Source: RFSX01 sp964495785 (GTDB taxonomy: Bacteria > Bacteroidota > Bacteroidia > Chitinophagales > Saprospiraceae). Taken from it: 64,000 nucleotides of DNA. A model generated the notes under the pieces. That model was not told where the DNA came from, made no database searches, and saw nothing but the letters and a program-made list of their open reading frames with translations. The stretch is taken from the NCBI GenBank assembly GCA_964495785.1, contig CAZBXL010000011.1:3469-67468 (forward strand). Direction: 5' to 3'. The translations under genes and the position numbers were made by a program. Each line of letters opens with the position of its first letter. Position 1 is the first letter of the stretch. Below are positions 35,801-45,814 of this stretch, in pieces.

Positions 35801-38800
35801 AGTAATAATGGCGTCATAACGGGTACCATTTGGCAAGATGATAATGGTACATCGACTAACGATAACGAACCACCAGCAGCAGGAGTGAATGTATCCCTGT
35901 ATACATGTAATGGAATCCTTGTAGCCTCGACACAAACAGATGCTAACGGAACATATACATTTACCAATATACCATCTGGAAGCTACTATATACAAGTCGA
36001 AGGTCAGCCAGGATCAAGTTTAAGCATTGGTGGACAGTCTGGTATTTCAGATGCTAACGGTGCCGGCACTAGTGATTGTGTGACAATTGATGATGACTCA
36101 TCAGTAACTATTGATGTGGGACTTACTCCTCTGTCAGTGATAGGCGATTATGTATGGCTTGACGCCAATGTCAATGGTATCCAAGATTCAGGAGAATCTC
36201 CAATAGCTGATGTAGATTTGCATCTTATAGATGCTAACGGTACAGAAGTAGCTGCAACAGTTACAGATGCTAACGGAGCATATTCATTCGCAGCTGTAAG
36301 GCCAGGTGACTATACTATAGAATTACGTGATGATAGAGAATTTGGAGTGACACTACAGAATTTTGGTGACCCGAGTACAGATTCAAATCTTAGATTGGAC
36401 TCAGGTCGATTTGTCTCTACTACAATAACTGTAGCTGGAGGAGAAGATAATTTAGATATAGATTTAGGATTAACTATTGAGCAAGCTATTGTTGGTGGCC
36501 TTGTATTTCTTGACGAGAACCTCGATGGTACATTAAGTAATGCTGATGATCGCATAGAAGGTGTTTCAGTCGAATTATATGCTAGCAACGGTACGCTTGC
36601 TCAGAGTTTAGTAACAGACGCCAGTGGGGTATATGTATTTTTTAATGTTATACCAGGTGACTATTACATTCAATTTAATATTACTGACGATTTCATGTAT
36701 ACCATTCCTAATGTAGGGAATGATGAGTTGTTTGATTCTGATGTTACTGATAGTACTTCAGGACAGACAGAAGTATTCACTGCTGACGGAGGAGATGTCA
36801 TCCAAGGGATTAATGCAGGATTAGCAATAACAAGTGCTTGTATATCTGGGGTGTTCTGGGATGATCTCAATAGAGATGGAATTTTGGACAATGCCGATGC
36901 CAGTCTTGCAGGTAATACCGCTTCTAACCTTAGAGTATCAGAAGAAAGAAGAATAGATAACGCTACGGTTAATCTATTCAGACAAGACGGAACATTTGTG
37001 ATGACGGATATCACTGACTTTGATGGTCAGTATAGCTTCTGTGATATAGATGCAGGAAGCTTTTATGTAGAATTTGTATTGCCAGAAAATTATGTATTTA
37101 CATTACCAAATCAAGGTAATGACGATGAATTAGATTCTGATGTAACTGATCTAATAAATGGAACTACTGATATCATAAGTGTTACAAACGGTACTATAAT
37201 TAGTAACGTAAGCGCTGGAGCTTATGAGCAAAATACTGTCGTGTCAGGTAGAATATGGTTTGATGAGAATGAAGATGGTATACTCGATCCGTTAGAGGGA
37301 GGTCTAAGTGGGGTAACAATCAATATGATAGATGCCAACAATGTAACGGCACTTACTACGATGTCCAATCTTGACGGTGATTTTCTATTTACTAACCCAA
37401 TAGCAGGAAGGTATACCTTCGAATTAGTTCTCCAGGATACCTTGCAACTAACAGAAAGTATGGTAGGAGGTGATCCTTCTGTGTATTCTCACTTTAATCC
37501 ATCAGATGCTCGTACTGCTTCTGTATTGATTGAAGATGGCAGTCTCTATCCAAATATTAATGCAGGACTAATAGATAGAAATGATGATGTAACACAGGCG
37601 AGAGTCGGTGGCAGAATCTGGTTAGATGAAAACGAAAATGGACTTCTTGAAGTAGTCGAACGAGGACTCGATGAGATGACAATAAATCTTCTCAGAGATG
37701 ACAATACTGTTATGGCTTCGATACAGACGGATAATAATGGTAATTATGAGTTTACGGACATACCTGAAGGGAACTATAGATTAGAGGTTGAGAATGAAGA
37801 TGAGTATGATCTTACTCTCCCTTTTGTAGGAAGTGATCCAGCAACTCAATCTCACTTCTATCCTACAGATAGAAGGTCAGATATGTTGTCGCTGTCTCAA
37901 GGAGATATCGTAAAGAGCATGCAAGCGGGGTTAGTAACTAAACAATCAAGTATATCAGGAACGGTCTGGAATGACGAAAATGGAAATGGACTATTTAACT
38001 CAATTGAAACAGGGGTTCAAGGTATTACTATTAATCTGATTGATAACTCTGGAGTTATCGTTCAGGCAGTCTTCTCTGATGCAAATGGTGATTACGTCTT
38101 CAATAATATTGAAGCAGGTGATTATGTTATCGAAGTTATAGCTGGAGATGATTATGATTACACCTTAGCATATATGGGTGGCAATGCGGATATTTATTCT
38201 CATGTATTTAGAGTTAATGGCAGAACTCCTATTATATCATTAGGGCAAGGAGAAAATCTTGCAAATATTAATGCAGGTCTAATAGAAGTCATTAATACGC
38301 AGATTGCAGGACGTGTATGGAATGATGAAAATGAAGATGGAATATTAGATTCTACAGAATCTGGTTTTGAATCTATTACAGTTGAATTATATCAAACAAA
38401 CGGTACACTAATAGCGAGCACCCTTACATCAGTAACTGGCGGTTATAGTTTTGATAATCTTATTGCAGATAGCTATTATGTAAAGTTTGGTTTGATCGAT
38501 GATTATGAATTTACAATTCCACGAGTTGGAGGTAGTACGCCTAATAATAGTGACGTTACAGATTTAGTTGAGGGTACGACGAACTCGTTTCAAATTAATA
38601 CAGGGCAGCAATTTGTCAATATACATGCCGGCCTGATTAGATCAGAAGTCATCGTTACTGATGAGACAGGTGATATAACAGGATTTGTATGGGAAGATAT
38701 GAATGGCGATGGTGCTCGTGAGTTGAACGAGCCTGGAGAAAACGGCGTACGGGTTACTCTACTTGATGCGTCAGGAGCATCAGTAGCTGAAGATTTTACA

Positions 38801-40681
38801 ACTAATGATCCTGACTTGGGTGCACCTGGTTATTATCACTTTGAGGATATTGCTGTGGGGTCTTATACCTTATCATTTGACTTAGATAATGATGCATTGA
38901 TTACAAGTCAAGGTGCTGACTCTAAGTTAGTGTCCGCATTTGTAACTGAGACTGTTTCTGTTACACCACAATCAAATGTAAGAATAGATGCTGGATATTT
39001 TTTCACTGGGTCTATAGGTGATTTTGTGTGGAATGATACCAATAGTAATGGAGTTCAAGATGCAGACGAATTGGGTGCTCAGAATTTCTTTGTACAATTA
39101 TTTGATACTAATAATCAGCAAGTTGGTTTTGTATTCTCTGGAACGGACGGATCTTATTCGTTTGATAACCTTATCCCTGGAGAGTACTTTGTAAAAGTTG
39201 ATTTTCAATTAGGTATATCTTTCTCTCCAAGTGGCTCTGGCGATGCTGAGACAGATACAAATATTAATAATGATAACGGCTTAGGTACATCAAGTAATAT
39301 AACAGTACAAAGTGGCACAATAAATAATACTATTGATATAGGTCTTATTATAGCGCCAGCTACGGTAGGTGACTTCGTGTTCTCAGATTCTAATGCTAAT
39401 GGCGTGCAGGATCCCGGCGAAGTTGGTATCAATGGAATAGATGTGATGCTCTATGATAGTAATGATAATCTGATAGAAACAACAAGAACGGCCAATGATG
39501 GGAGTGCAGATGGTAAATACTTATTTGAAGAAATTCCTTTAGGCAATTACTACATCGTATTTGATATCCCAGCGGATATGGATATTACCGCTAAGGATCA
39601 AGGAGGAGATGACAGTAAAGATTCTGATGTAGATAATTCTCAGACATATGGTAGTACAAGTATATTCGAATTATCAGCAGGTGAGACAGACTTAGATATA
39701 GATGCAGGTGTTATCGTAACGTTATCTATCGGTGAGAGAGTTTGGTTTGATAGAGATGGTAATGGATTATATGATAATGGAGAGTCAGGCATAGATGATG
39801 TCCTCGTGACATTGTACGATGGTGACGGACAGTATATGGATAACGTGTCTACTAATTTTCAAGGTCTATACAAATTCTCAAATGTCACACCAGGTGATTA
39901 TTATGTTCATTTTTTATTACCTGATAATTTTGTAGCAACGACTAAAGGTGATGGTTCAGAAGATAATGAAAGTAAACTTAATGAGGATGGAACGACTGAC
40001 TTATTTACGGTAAGTAGTGGCATCGGAAGATCAGATATCAATGCTGGAGCTGTACGTCCACATAATGAATTATCAGGTCTTGTATGGTGGGATGAGAACG
40101 AGGACGGTCTCTATGACTTAGAAGAAGATCTTATGGAAGGGATGACTGTCTGGTTACTCAATACTAATCTCCAGTTATTAGATGAAGCTGTAACTGGTCC
40201 TACTGGAAGATATGCATTTTCAGATTTACCTAATGGACCATACATCTTACAGTTTGTACAGGCCAGCAGTATGTTATTTACAGATAGAAATGTAGGCTTA
40301 GATGATGAGGTAGATTCTGATGTCGATGACTTTGGTTATACATCAGCTATTAATTTATCTGGACAGACGATAGAGAGATTCGTATTTGCAGGATTAATAG
40401 ATAATTCTCGTCCGAGTATATCAGAGATTTATCCTAATCCAGTCCCTAATGGGCAGCTGACATTAAATGTCAGAGCTCGAACGGATGCAGAAACACCACA
40501 ATTCAGTTTGTACAATTTAAATGGACAATTATTAGAGTCATGGTCAGCTGATGCCCCACAAGCAGCAGGATGGCATAGTTACTCTATTAAATTAAATACG
40601 ATTGATGATGGTCAGTATATACTTAAAGTCAAGACCAATAGATCGGAAGAGATACATAAAGTCGTTCTCGTGAGAGAATAG
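35393..40681 (+). CDS. giant T9SS-secreted SdrD_B-repeat surface protein, C-terminal part
   Basis: 1762 residues from the gap to the stop; the apparent ATG at 35444 is internal. It contains the end of a B unit, an A unit (35477) and 13 further SdrD_B-like units, each opening with a G-x-V-W-x-D-x-N-x-N/D-G pattern and ending in a D-A-G-L/V-type strand. Examples are VIGDYVWLDANVNGIQDSG and ELSGLVWWDENEDG. The last about 85 residues are a type-A T9SS sorting domain (EIYPNPVPNGQLTLNV, then FSLYNLNGQLLESW, QYILKVKTNRSEEIHKVVLV). Joined at the 55-base overlap, the gene would encode about 2796 residues with about 21 stalk units. Likely a long surface stalk or adhesin displayed on the outer membrane. 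Confidence 0.95.
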   Translation, partial: GSNGEGTTPCLTVGPDGLDIEIGLVESNAQIDVYVYNDLNNDGINDPTDTPVEGVTVEIYDCTTGLLVSLVTNNFGAVWQYNIVNSEYYIRVVPPAGFQIRPGGIVTNANGPGTTDCLGSAPIGFTIEVGLIPDNGSNNGVITGTIWQDDNGTSTNDNEPPAAGVNVSLYTCNGILVASTQTDANGTYTFTNIPSGSYYIQVEGQPGSSLSIGGQSGISDANGAGTSDCVTIDDDSSVTIDVGLTPLSVIGDYVWLDANVNGIQDSGESPIADVDLHLIDANGTEVAATVTDANGAYSFAAVRPGDYTIELRDDREFGVTLQNFGDPSTDSNLRLDSGRFVSTTITVAGGEDNLDIDLGLTIEQAIVGGLVFLDENLDGTLSNADDRIEGVSVELYASNGTLAQSLVTDASGVYVFFNVIPGDYYIQFNITDDFMYTIPNVGNDELFDSDVTDSTSGQTEVFTADGGDVIQGINAGLAITSACISGVFWDDLNRDGILDNADASLAGNTASNLRVSEERRIDNATVNLFRQDGTFVMTDITDFDGQYSFCDIDAGSFYVEFVLPENYVFTLPNQGNDDELDSDVTDLINGTTDIISVTNGTIISNVSAGAYEQNTVVSGRIWFDENEDGILDPLEGGLSGVTINMIDANNVTALTTMSNLDGDFLFTNPIAGRYTFELVLQDTLQLTESMVGGDPSVYSHFNPSDARTASVLIEDGSLYPNINAGLIDRNDDVTQARVGGRIWLDENENGLLEVVERGLDEMTINLLRDDNTVMASIQTDNNGNYEFTDIPEGNYRLEVENEDEYDLTLPFVGSDPATQSHFYPTDRRSDMLSLSQGDIVKSMQAGLVTKQSSISGTVWNDENGNGLFNSIETGVQGITINLIDNSGVIVQAVFSDANGDYVFNNIEAGDYVIEVIAGDDYDYTLAYMGGNADIYSHVFRVNGRTPIISLGQGENLANINAGLIEVINTQIAGRVWNDENEDGILDSTESGFESITVELYQTNGTLIASTLTSVTGGYSFDNLIADSYYVKFGLIDDYEFTIPRVGGSTPNNSDVTDLVEGTTNSFQINTGQQFVNIHAGLIRSEVIVTDETGDITGFVWEDMNGDGARELNEPGENGVRVTLLDASGASVAEDFTTNDPDLGAPGYYHFEDIAVGSYTLSFDLDNDALITSQGADSKLVSAFVTETVSVTPQSNVRIDAGYFFTGSIGDFVWNDTNSNGVQDADELGAQNFFVQLFDTNNQQVGFVFSGTDGSYSFDNLIPGEYFVKVDFQLGISFSPSGSGDAETDTNINNDNGLGTSSNITVQSGTINNTIDIGLIIAPATVGDFVFSDSNANGVQDPGEVGINGIDVMLYDSNDNLIETTRTANDGSADGKYLFEEIPLGNYYIVFDIPADMDITAKDQGGDDSKDSDVDNSQTYGSTSIFELSAGETDLDIDAGVIVTLSIGERVWFDRDGNGLYDNGESGIDDVLVTLYDGDGQYMDNVSTNFQGLYKFSNVTPGDYYVHFLLPDNFVATTKGDGSEDNESKLNEDGTTDLFTVSSGIGRSDINAGAVRPHNELSGLVWWDENEDGLYDLEEDLMEGMTVWLLNTNLQLLDEAVTGPTGRYAFSDLPNGPYILQFVQASSMLFTDRNVGLDDEVDSDVDDFGYTSAINLSGQTIERFVFAGLIDNSRPSISEIYPNPVPNGQLTLNVRARTDAETPQFSLYNLNGQLLESWSADAPQAAGWHSYSIKLNTIDDGQYILKVKTNRSEEIHKVVLVRE

Positions 40682-40713
40682 TAAAGAATTTCTAATTCAA
40701 GAAAGTTGAGAAC

Positions 40714-40749
40714 AAAGCCCCGAGATATTAATTTATCGCGGGGCTTTTT
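40714..40749 (+). terminator. Rho-independent terminator after the adhesin gene (shared with bacilliredoxin gene)
   Basis: Perfect 9-bp stem (AAAGCCCCG / CGGGGCTTT) followed by T5. The arms begin with A3, so on the minus strand the hairpin can also serve the convergent gene ending at 40761. Confidence 0.85.
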
Positions 40750-40760
40750 AATTTTATTAT

Positions 40761-41177
40761 TTAAGCGCAGTGCTGACTTATCGCAGATGTTAAGTTTTCT
40801 GCTATCATTTGTGCAGTACGACCTTCTATATGGTGCCTCTCTATCATATGGACTAAGTTGCCATCCTTGAATAAGGCAATAGCCGGCGACGATGGAGGAT
40901 AGGGTAGTAAATGCTCTCTAGCCTTATCTACAGCAGCTTTGTCTACACCTGCAAATACAGTAACTGCTTGGTCTGGCTTGATCTCATTGTGTAATGCCAT
41001 TTTAGCAGCTGGTCGTGCATTGGCAGCGGCGCAGCCACATACAGAGTTTACAACTAAGAGAACAGTTCCTTGTTTATTACTTAGGACTTCGTCTACTGAT
41101 TCTGGTGTAGTAAGTCCGGTAAAGCCAAAATCTGTTAAATCTTTAGACATTGGTTTTACTAATTCTATAGGATACAT
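40761..41177 (-). CDS. bacilliredoxin, BrxA/BrxB (YphP/YqiW) family
   Basis: 138 residues. The redox motif is Cys47-Gly-Cys49 in VVNSVCGCAAANARP, and the protein has the family's ending (ERHHIEGRTAQMIAENL). In Firmicutes these proteins remove bacillithiol from mixed disulfides. Bacteroidota that make bacillithiol carry the same family; no bacillithiol synthesis gene is in this window. Cytoplasmic, no signal peptide. Convergent with the adhesin gene. Confidence 0.93.
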   Translation of the reverse strand: MYPIELVKPMSKDLTDFGFTGLTTPESVDEVLSNKQGTVLLVVNSVCGCAAANARPAAKMALHNEIKPDQAVTVFAGVDKAAVDKAREHLLPYPPSSPAIALFKDGNLVHMIERHHIEGRTAQMIAENLTSAISQHCA

Positions 41178-41247
41178 ATATTATGGTTTAGATTAATACG
41201 TTTATTATTAATATTATTGTACTGCGATATTAACAACAATTAATGAC

Positions 41248-41607
41248 ATGCAAAAGATTTCTATTTTATTAAGTTTTTTATTAGTGATTGGGCTAATTAT
41301 CTCTTGTACAAAAGATGTAGCACCAGAAATCACTTGTGAAGGAGCAGCAAGTTATGATATGAACATCAAAGCAATCATTGACACGAATTGTGCTTATGAG
41401 GGCTGTCATAATGGCGGATTAAGTGCTCCAGGAGTATATTTAGATTACGAAGGCGTTAAAGTTGATTTAGATAATGGGAAGTTTGAGACAAGAGTTGTAA
41501 ATACGCAAGATATGCCCCCGAGTTATGCATTAGGTCCCAAGACATTAACTCAGGATGAATTAGATTTAATTATATGTTGGATAGAAGAAGACTATCCAGA
41601 AAATTAA
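41248..41607 (+). CDS. cytochrome c-like lipoprotein with CX4CH heme motif
   Basis: 119 residues. The signal peptide ends in a lipobox with Cys20 (GLIISC). The probable heme attachment is Cys48-x4-Cys53-His54 (NCAYEGCHNGG), one or two residues longer than classic CxxCH, a form seen in Bacteroidota lipoproteins of the planctomycete-type cytochrome group. A likely axial Met is in QDMPPSYAL. It starts a three-gene operon with a DUF5777-like barrel and a diheme cytochrome; the next gene begins 5 bases after this stop. Probably an outer-membrane or periplasmic electron carrier. Confidence 0.82.
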   Translation: MQKISILLSFLLVIGLIISCTKDVAPEITCEGAASYDMNIKAIIDTNCAYEGCHNGGLSAPGVYLDYEGVKVDLDNGKFETRVVNTQDMPPSYALGPKTLTQDELDLIICWIEEDYPEN

Positions 41608-41612
41608 GATTA

Positions 41613-42488
41613 GTGAAAAGGATAATTTTATTTGTTTTTCTACTGGTGATAAGTTCTCAGCTTAGTTCACAAGTCGTTTATCAGACTTTTAAAGACACAA
41701 GAGTAATCAACTCTCATTCTGTAGAGACACTACCTAAGCGACATTTAGATTTTAGAATCGCTCACAGATTTGGTGATATTGCTGGGGAGGCAGGTGGTTG
41801 GCCTACTTTCTATGGCTTAGAGACAGCTGCTGATGTACTCATCGGATTTGAGTATGGTATTACAGATAATTTAATGATAGGGATCAGTCGTACCAAGGGA
41901 GCCGGTCCGCTTAATCAAAATATCAACTCACTAATCAAATATAGAGTGATGACACAAGAGAAGGGACGTAATCCTTTCAGTCTTGCGTTTGTAGGTGTAG
42001 GATCATATTCGACGATGTCGGCTTGTGGTACACCAGGATTGCTTTGCTTTTTTGCTAAGAGAGCTCATAGAATAAGTTATAATGCTCAAGTCCTAGCAGC
42101 GAGTAAAATCAATCAGAGGTTGGCATTACAATTTAGTTTAGGTCTCACATACAGAAACAATGTAGAGTTCCAAGATCAAAATGATCTTCCAAATGCTGGA
42201 ATCGTGGTTAAATATCAATTCACAAAAGTCTTTGGAATTATAATAGACGCAACTTATGTATTTTCTGAATTTAGAAGAGAGACATTAGCTGCCGATGGGA
42301 CTAGAGAATTTTCTAATCCATTAGGTATTGGATTCGAGTGGGAGACAGGAGGAGGTCATGTCTTTCAGATCAATTTAACTAATTCTAAAGGACTGATTGA
42401 AACAGATTATATTCCTTACACCACATCGTCATGGACAGATGGAGGTTTCAGGTTAGGATTTACAATATCGAGACAGTTTAAGTTATGA
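41613..42488 (+). CDS. DUF5777-like beta-barrel protein
   Basis: 291 residues from a GTG at 41613, five bases after the previous stop, which gives a proper signal peptide (MKRIILFVFLLVISSQLSSQ). The frame is open to an ATG at 41574, but that overlaps the upstream gene and begins with a basic stretch. The mature part is all beta-strand with the DUF5777 features FRIAHRFGDIAG near the start and a terminal RLGFTISRQFKL strand. It is probably an outer-membrane barrel. It sits between two cytochrome genes (4-base overlap with the next), suggesting a role in outer-membrane electron transfer or in docking a cytochrome. Confidence 0.85.
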   Translation: MKRIILFVFLLVISSQLSSQVVYQTFKDTRVINSHSVETLPKRHLDFRIAHRFGDIAGEAGGWPTFYGLETAADVLIGFEYGITDNLMIGISRTKGAGPLNQNINSLIKYRVMTQEKGRNPFSLAFVGVGSYSTMSACGTPGLLCFFAKRAHRISYNAQVLAASKINQRLALQFSLGLTYRNNVEFQDQNDLPNAGIVVKYQFTKVFGIIIDATYVFSEFRRETLAADGTREFSNPLGIGFEWETGGGHVFQINLTNSKGLIETDYIPYTTSSWTDGGFRLGFTISRQFKL

Positions 42489-43519
42489 TATTAAGATATA
42501 AAATATTAGGTGTATCATTTATAGCTCTATGTTTTATAATATTTGCTTCACTCATCGTACCAGATTATAGTCCTGCTATAGATGAGACAGATAGAGTATT
42601 TAAAGTATTGCAATCCTTAGGAGACGAACAAGTCGATCATTTCCCCAATACAGAAATTTTTGGAGTCTCAGCTAAGAGAGGGAAACAACTTATAGAAGAG
42701 GGATTTAGTACTAAGCCGGGTGGAGGTAAAACGAAAAAGCAAAGCAAGCATTTCGTCTGTACTTCGTGTCATAATATGGAGAAAGAAGATCCTGACTTAA
42801 GGTTTGCTGATCCACAAGCTCGATTAGATTATACCGATGCCCAAGGCCTGCCTTTCCTTCAGGGTACAAGTATGTATGGGGCTGTCAATAGAGAAAAATT
42901 CTACAATGGGGACTATTACAAAAAATATGGAGATTTAGTTCTGGCTGCAAGAAATGATATAAGAGAAGCGATACAATTATGTGCTGTAGAATGTGCACAA
43001 GGAAGACGACTTAAAGACTGGGAGGTAGAGTCAATATTAGCATACTTATGGACTATTGATCTAAAAGTAGGAGACCTAAATATGGATGCTGAGCAGATGT
43101 CATTCTTAGACAGGTCGCTGAAGAATAATACATTGAAGGATTCTGCCATTGCGTTAGTCAAATCTCGATATCTTAACTATTCTCCTGCACACTTCGTATC
43201 AGCGGAAGAATCAAGAAATGCAGCTGCAGAAATTAAAGGTGTCCCTGAGAACGGTAAGAAGGTGTATGACAATAGTTGTCTACATTGTCATGAAGGACAG
43301 AGGTATTCTTACTTTCTATTAGATGACACCGATATGAGTTTTAAATATTTGAAAAAGAGAGAAGGCTCATATACGGATCATTCTATCTATCAAGCATCGA
43401 GATATGGTATAGAGTCTGTATCAGGGAGAAGGTCTTATATGCCACAGTATCCTGTAGAAAAATTAAGCGAACAACAATTGCAAGATCTAATAGCATATGT
43501 CAATATGAGGGCAGACTAA
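42485..43519 (+). CDS. diheme c-type cytochrome
   Basis: 344 residues. An uncleaved or cleavable N-terminal hydrophobic segment (residues 6-26) is followed by two cytochrome c domains with CTSCH (Cys92-His96) and CLHCH (Cys265-His269). RSYMPQYP holds a candidate axial Met for the second heme. The two domains differ in length and sequence. The start overlaps the DUF5777-like gene as ATGA. It probably works in the periplasm as an electron-transfer partner of the operon's barrel and lipoprotein. No terminal oxidase or catalytic subunit is adjacent, so donor and acceptor are unknown. Confidence 0.92.
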   Translation: MILRYKILGVSFIALCFIIFASLIVPDYSPAIDETDRVFKVLQSLGDEQVDHFPNTEIFGVSAKRGKQLIEEGFSTKPGGGKTKKQSKHFVCTSCHNMEKEDPDLRFADPQARLDYTDAQGLPFLQGTSMYGAVNREKFYNGDYYKKYGDLVLAARNDIREAIQLCAVECAQGRRLKDWEVESILAYLWTIDLKVGDLNMDAEQMSFLDRSLKNNTLKDSAIALVKSRYLNYSPAHFVSAEESRNAAAEIKGVPENGKKVYDNSCLHCHEGQRYSYFLLDDTDMSFKYLKKREGSYTDHSIYQASRYGIESVSGRRSYMPQYPVEKLSEQQLQDLIAYVNMRAD

Positions 43520-43608
43520 TTTTTTTGTGTAAATGCCCAAAATAAATCATCATCAAATCATACCTCTTACAATTAAGTAAAGTTTCGAAAGAGCAGCCGC
43601 TCATAGGT

Positions 43609-45036
43609 ATGATGATATACAGTGTATTAGGTTTCTTGAGACCTGCTGTCTACATTCTATTACTACCGTTTTACACAAGCCATCTTACTGATCTTGAGTA
43701 TGGGCTTTATAATCTCATGTTGGATGTCGGTGCCTTCGCGATGATCATTGCAAGCTTTAAGATATCATCAGCGATGCTGACTTACTATTATAGTTATGTA
43801 CATGATAGGTCAGAAGTCAAATCCTACCTCAGTAGTAGTTTCAGTGCTTCGCTTTTGATAGGGGCTGTGACTGTGGGTATTTTTTACTGTATTGGTCCAT
43901 ATATATTTCCACTCATATTTAAGTCAGAAGAAATTACATTTTTTCCATACGGCTTTACTGCTGTGGCTTATGCTGCTATGACAGAGGCAGGTATGGTCTA
44001 TCTCACTTATCTCAAGAATGAAAAAGAAATTATTAAGTACAGTATTCTGGTTTTCATTCAGCTTATCACAGTCGTCTTTTTCCAAGTCTTTCTTATAGCC
44101 TATTTTGATATGAATGCCTATGGTGCATTGCTTGGTATGGTCATAGGATGGGCTTTTGTCTTGGTGAGTATGATAGCGATGGAGAAAGGTATTCTAACGA
44201 CTAAGATTAATTGGACTATGGTACGGAAGTCGATTAAGTTTGGGATAGCATTGATGCCTTATTTGATTATCTATTGGTTACTGTTGCAAGGAGGCAGGAC
44301 TTTTTTAGAACGAGAATCGAGCTTAGAATTGGTTGCCCTATTTGCATTGATTATGATATTGACAAGATTGATTATTTTAGGCATAGAAGCAGTGGTTAAT
44401 GGTCTAAGGCCATTCATGTTTGATCAGTTCGCATTAGGAGAGCAGGGTAATAAAAATCAAATCGGACTACTGACTAAGATGATAATAATCATTCCATTAT
44501 TCACGGTGCCAGTCATAGTCTTAGTAGGTACTAACATTTTGTTATTTACAACCAATGAAGTCTATGTGGAAATTGCACCGTACATGACTTTAGCATCTTT
44601 AGTGGTTTTTGCATTTACTTATGTCAAGCTATTTTATCAACAACTGATCTTTGCTAAACGATCAGATCTGGCAACAGCACTTTCTTTTGTCGCATTGATA
44701 TTCTTATTGCTTGGATTTTATTATTTAATTCCAGATTATGAGATCTGGGGTGTTTTGATTTCTACTTTGATCGCTAATATTGTCTTATCCTTGCTCTTCT
44801 ATATCGCAGGTCAGAAAGTCATACATGTTGATTACGAAATGAGAACCATATTAGCTTATCCTATTATAGTATTTGCTATCATTTTCATTATAGAACGCTT
44901 CATGATAGGTGCAGGTTATAGTTATAATTTATTTGGACTTGTTCAGTTTGTTGTGATTACCGTACTTTTGTTAGCTATTAATGGTCGTAACTTTAGTGAC
45001 TATAAGCTATTGTTTATGAACCGAAACAAATCTTAA
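43609..45036 (+). CDS. polysaccharide flippase (Wzx/MATE-like)
   Basis: 475 residues with 12-14 hydrophobic helices. N-terminal SVLGFLRPAVYILLLPFYTS matches the first helix of polysaccharide-biosynthesis flippases, followed by LTDLEYGLYNLMLDVGAF. It moves lipid-linked glycans across the inner membrane. The ATG at 43609 leaves only two residues before the first helix. The frame is open upstream to 43546 with plausible coding (KEQPLIG before MMIYS) but contains no ATG, GTG or TTG. ribA follows 31 bases later. Confidence 0.88.
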   Translation: MMIYSVLGFLRPAVYILLLPFYTSHLTDLEYGLYNLMLDVGAFAMIIASFKISSAMLTYYYSYVHDRSEVKSYLSSSFSASLLIGAVTVGIFYCIGPYIFPLIFKSEEITFFPYGFTAVAYAAMTEAGMVYLTYLKNEKEIIKYSILVFIQLITVVFFQVFLIAYFDMNAYGALLGMVIGWAFVLVSMIAMEKGILTTKINWTMVRKSIKFGIALMPYLIIYWLLLQGGRTFLERESSLELVALFALIMILTRLIILGIEAVVNGLRPFMFDQFALGEQGNKNQIGLLTKMIIIIPLFTVPVIVLVGTNILLFTTNEVYVEIAPYMTLASLVVFAFTYVKLFYQQLIFAKRSDLATALSFVALIFLLLGFYYLIPDYEIWGVLISTLIANIVLSLLFYIAGQKVIHVDYEMRTILAYPIIVFAIIFIIERFMIGAGYSYNLFGLVQFVVITVLLLAINGRNFSDYKLLFMNRNKS

Positions 45037-45067
45037 ACCCTGTAGTTAATTAGGTAATTAATACAAT

Positions 45068-45664
45068 ATGTCTGTACAGATTAATAGAGAAGCTGAAGCC
45101 GTAATACCTACCCGCTGGGGGACATTTAATATGATTGCATATGTATCAGATGTTTCAGGATATAGCCCTAACCTTGCACTTGTACATCCAGATATAGATA
45201 CAAATAATCCTGTAGATGTAAGGATTCATTCTGAGTGTATCACGGGAGATTTATTCCACTCACAGCGTTGTGATTGTGGAGATCAGCTACATGCTGCTAT
45301 GCAGCATTTGTCTATGAGTAAAGGGGTCCTCATATATCTCAGACAAGAGGGTAGAGGCATAGGCATTATTAACAAATTAAAAGCTTACAATAAGCAAGAT
45401 CAAGGAATGGATACTATAGAGGCTAACCTTGCATTAGGATTAGAAGTAGACTCCAGACAGTACGATAGAGCCATTGCTATCTTGCAGAATCTAAATGTCA
45501 ATAGAATCAATCTACTCTCTAACAATCCAGAGAAAATTAAAGCTTTCGATGATGCCCCAGTGCAATTAGTGAAGAGACTCCCATTAGAAATCAAAGCCAA
45601 TAAGAATAATGCAGGGTACTTGAGAACTAAAAAAGATGATCTTGGTCATTTAATAAATCTTTAG
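45068..45664 (+). CDS. ribA: GTP cyclohydrolase II
   Basis: 198 residues, the stand-alone form without a RibB domain. The zinc ligands are Cys57, Cys68 and Cys70 (HSECITGDLFHSQRCDCGD), and the RQEGRGIG motif binds the GTP phosphates. It opens the imidazole ring of GTP in the first step of riboflavin synthesis. It lies 31 bases after the flippase and is probably co-transcribed; no other riboflavin gene is nearby. Confidence 0.97.
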   Translation: MSVQINREAEAVIPTRWGTFNMIAYVSDVSGYSPNLALVHPDIDTNNPVDVRIHSECITGDLFHSQRCDCGDQLHAAMQHLSMSKGVLIYLRQEGRGIGIINKLKAYNKQDQGMDTIEANLALGLEVDSRQYDRAIAILQNLNVNRINLLSNNPEKIKAFDDAPVQLVKRLPLEIKANKNNAGYLRTKKDDLGHLINL

Positions 45665-45814
45665 CTCTTTCTCTAATTACTCATTTAGGGTAATAGTAAA
45701 CGAATTTTAATAAACGACCTACACTTATTCGCCTTCTATATCCGTTTAATCATTTTCAGATAGGATTGTTTACCTTAGGCATAGCTTTATATCAAATTAT
45801 AAAACTAAAAGCTT

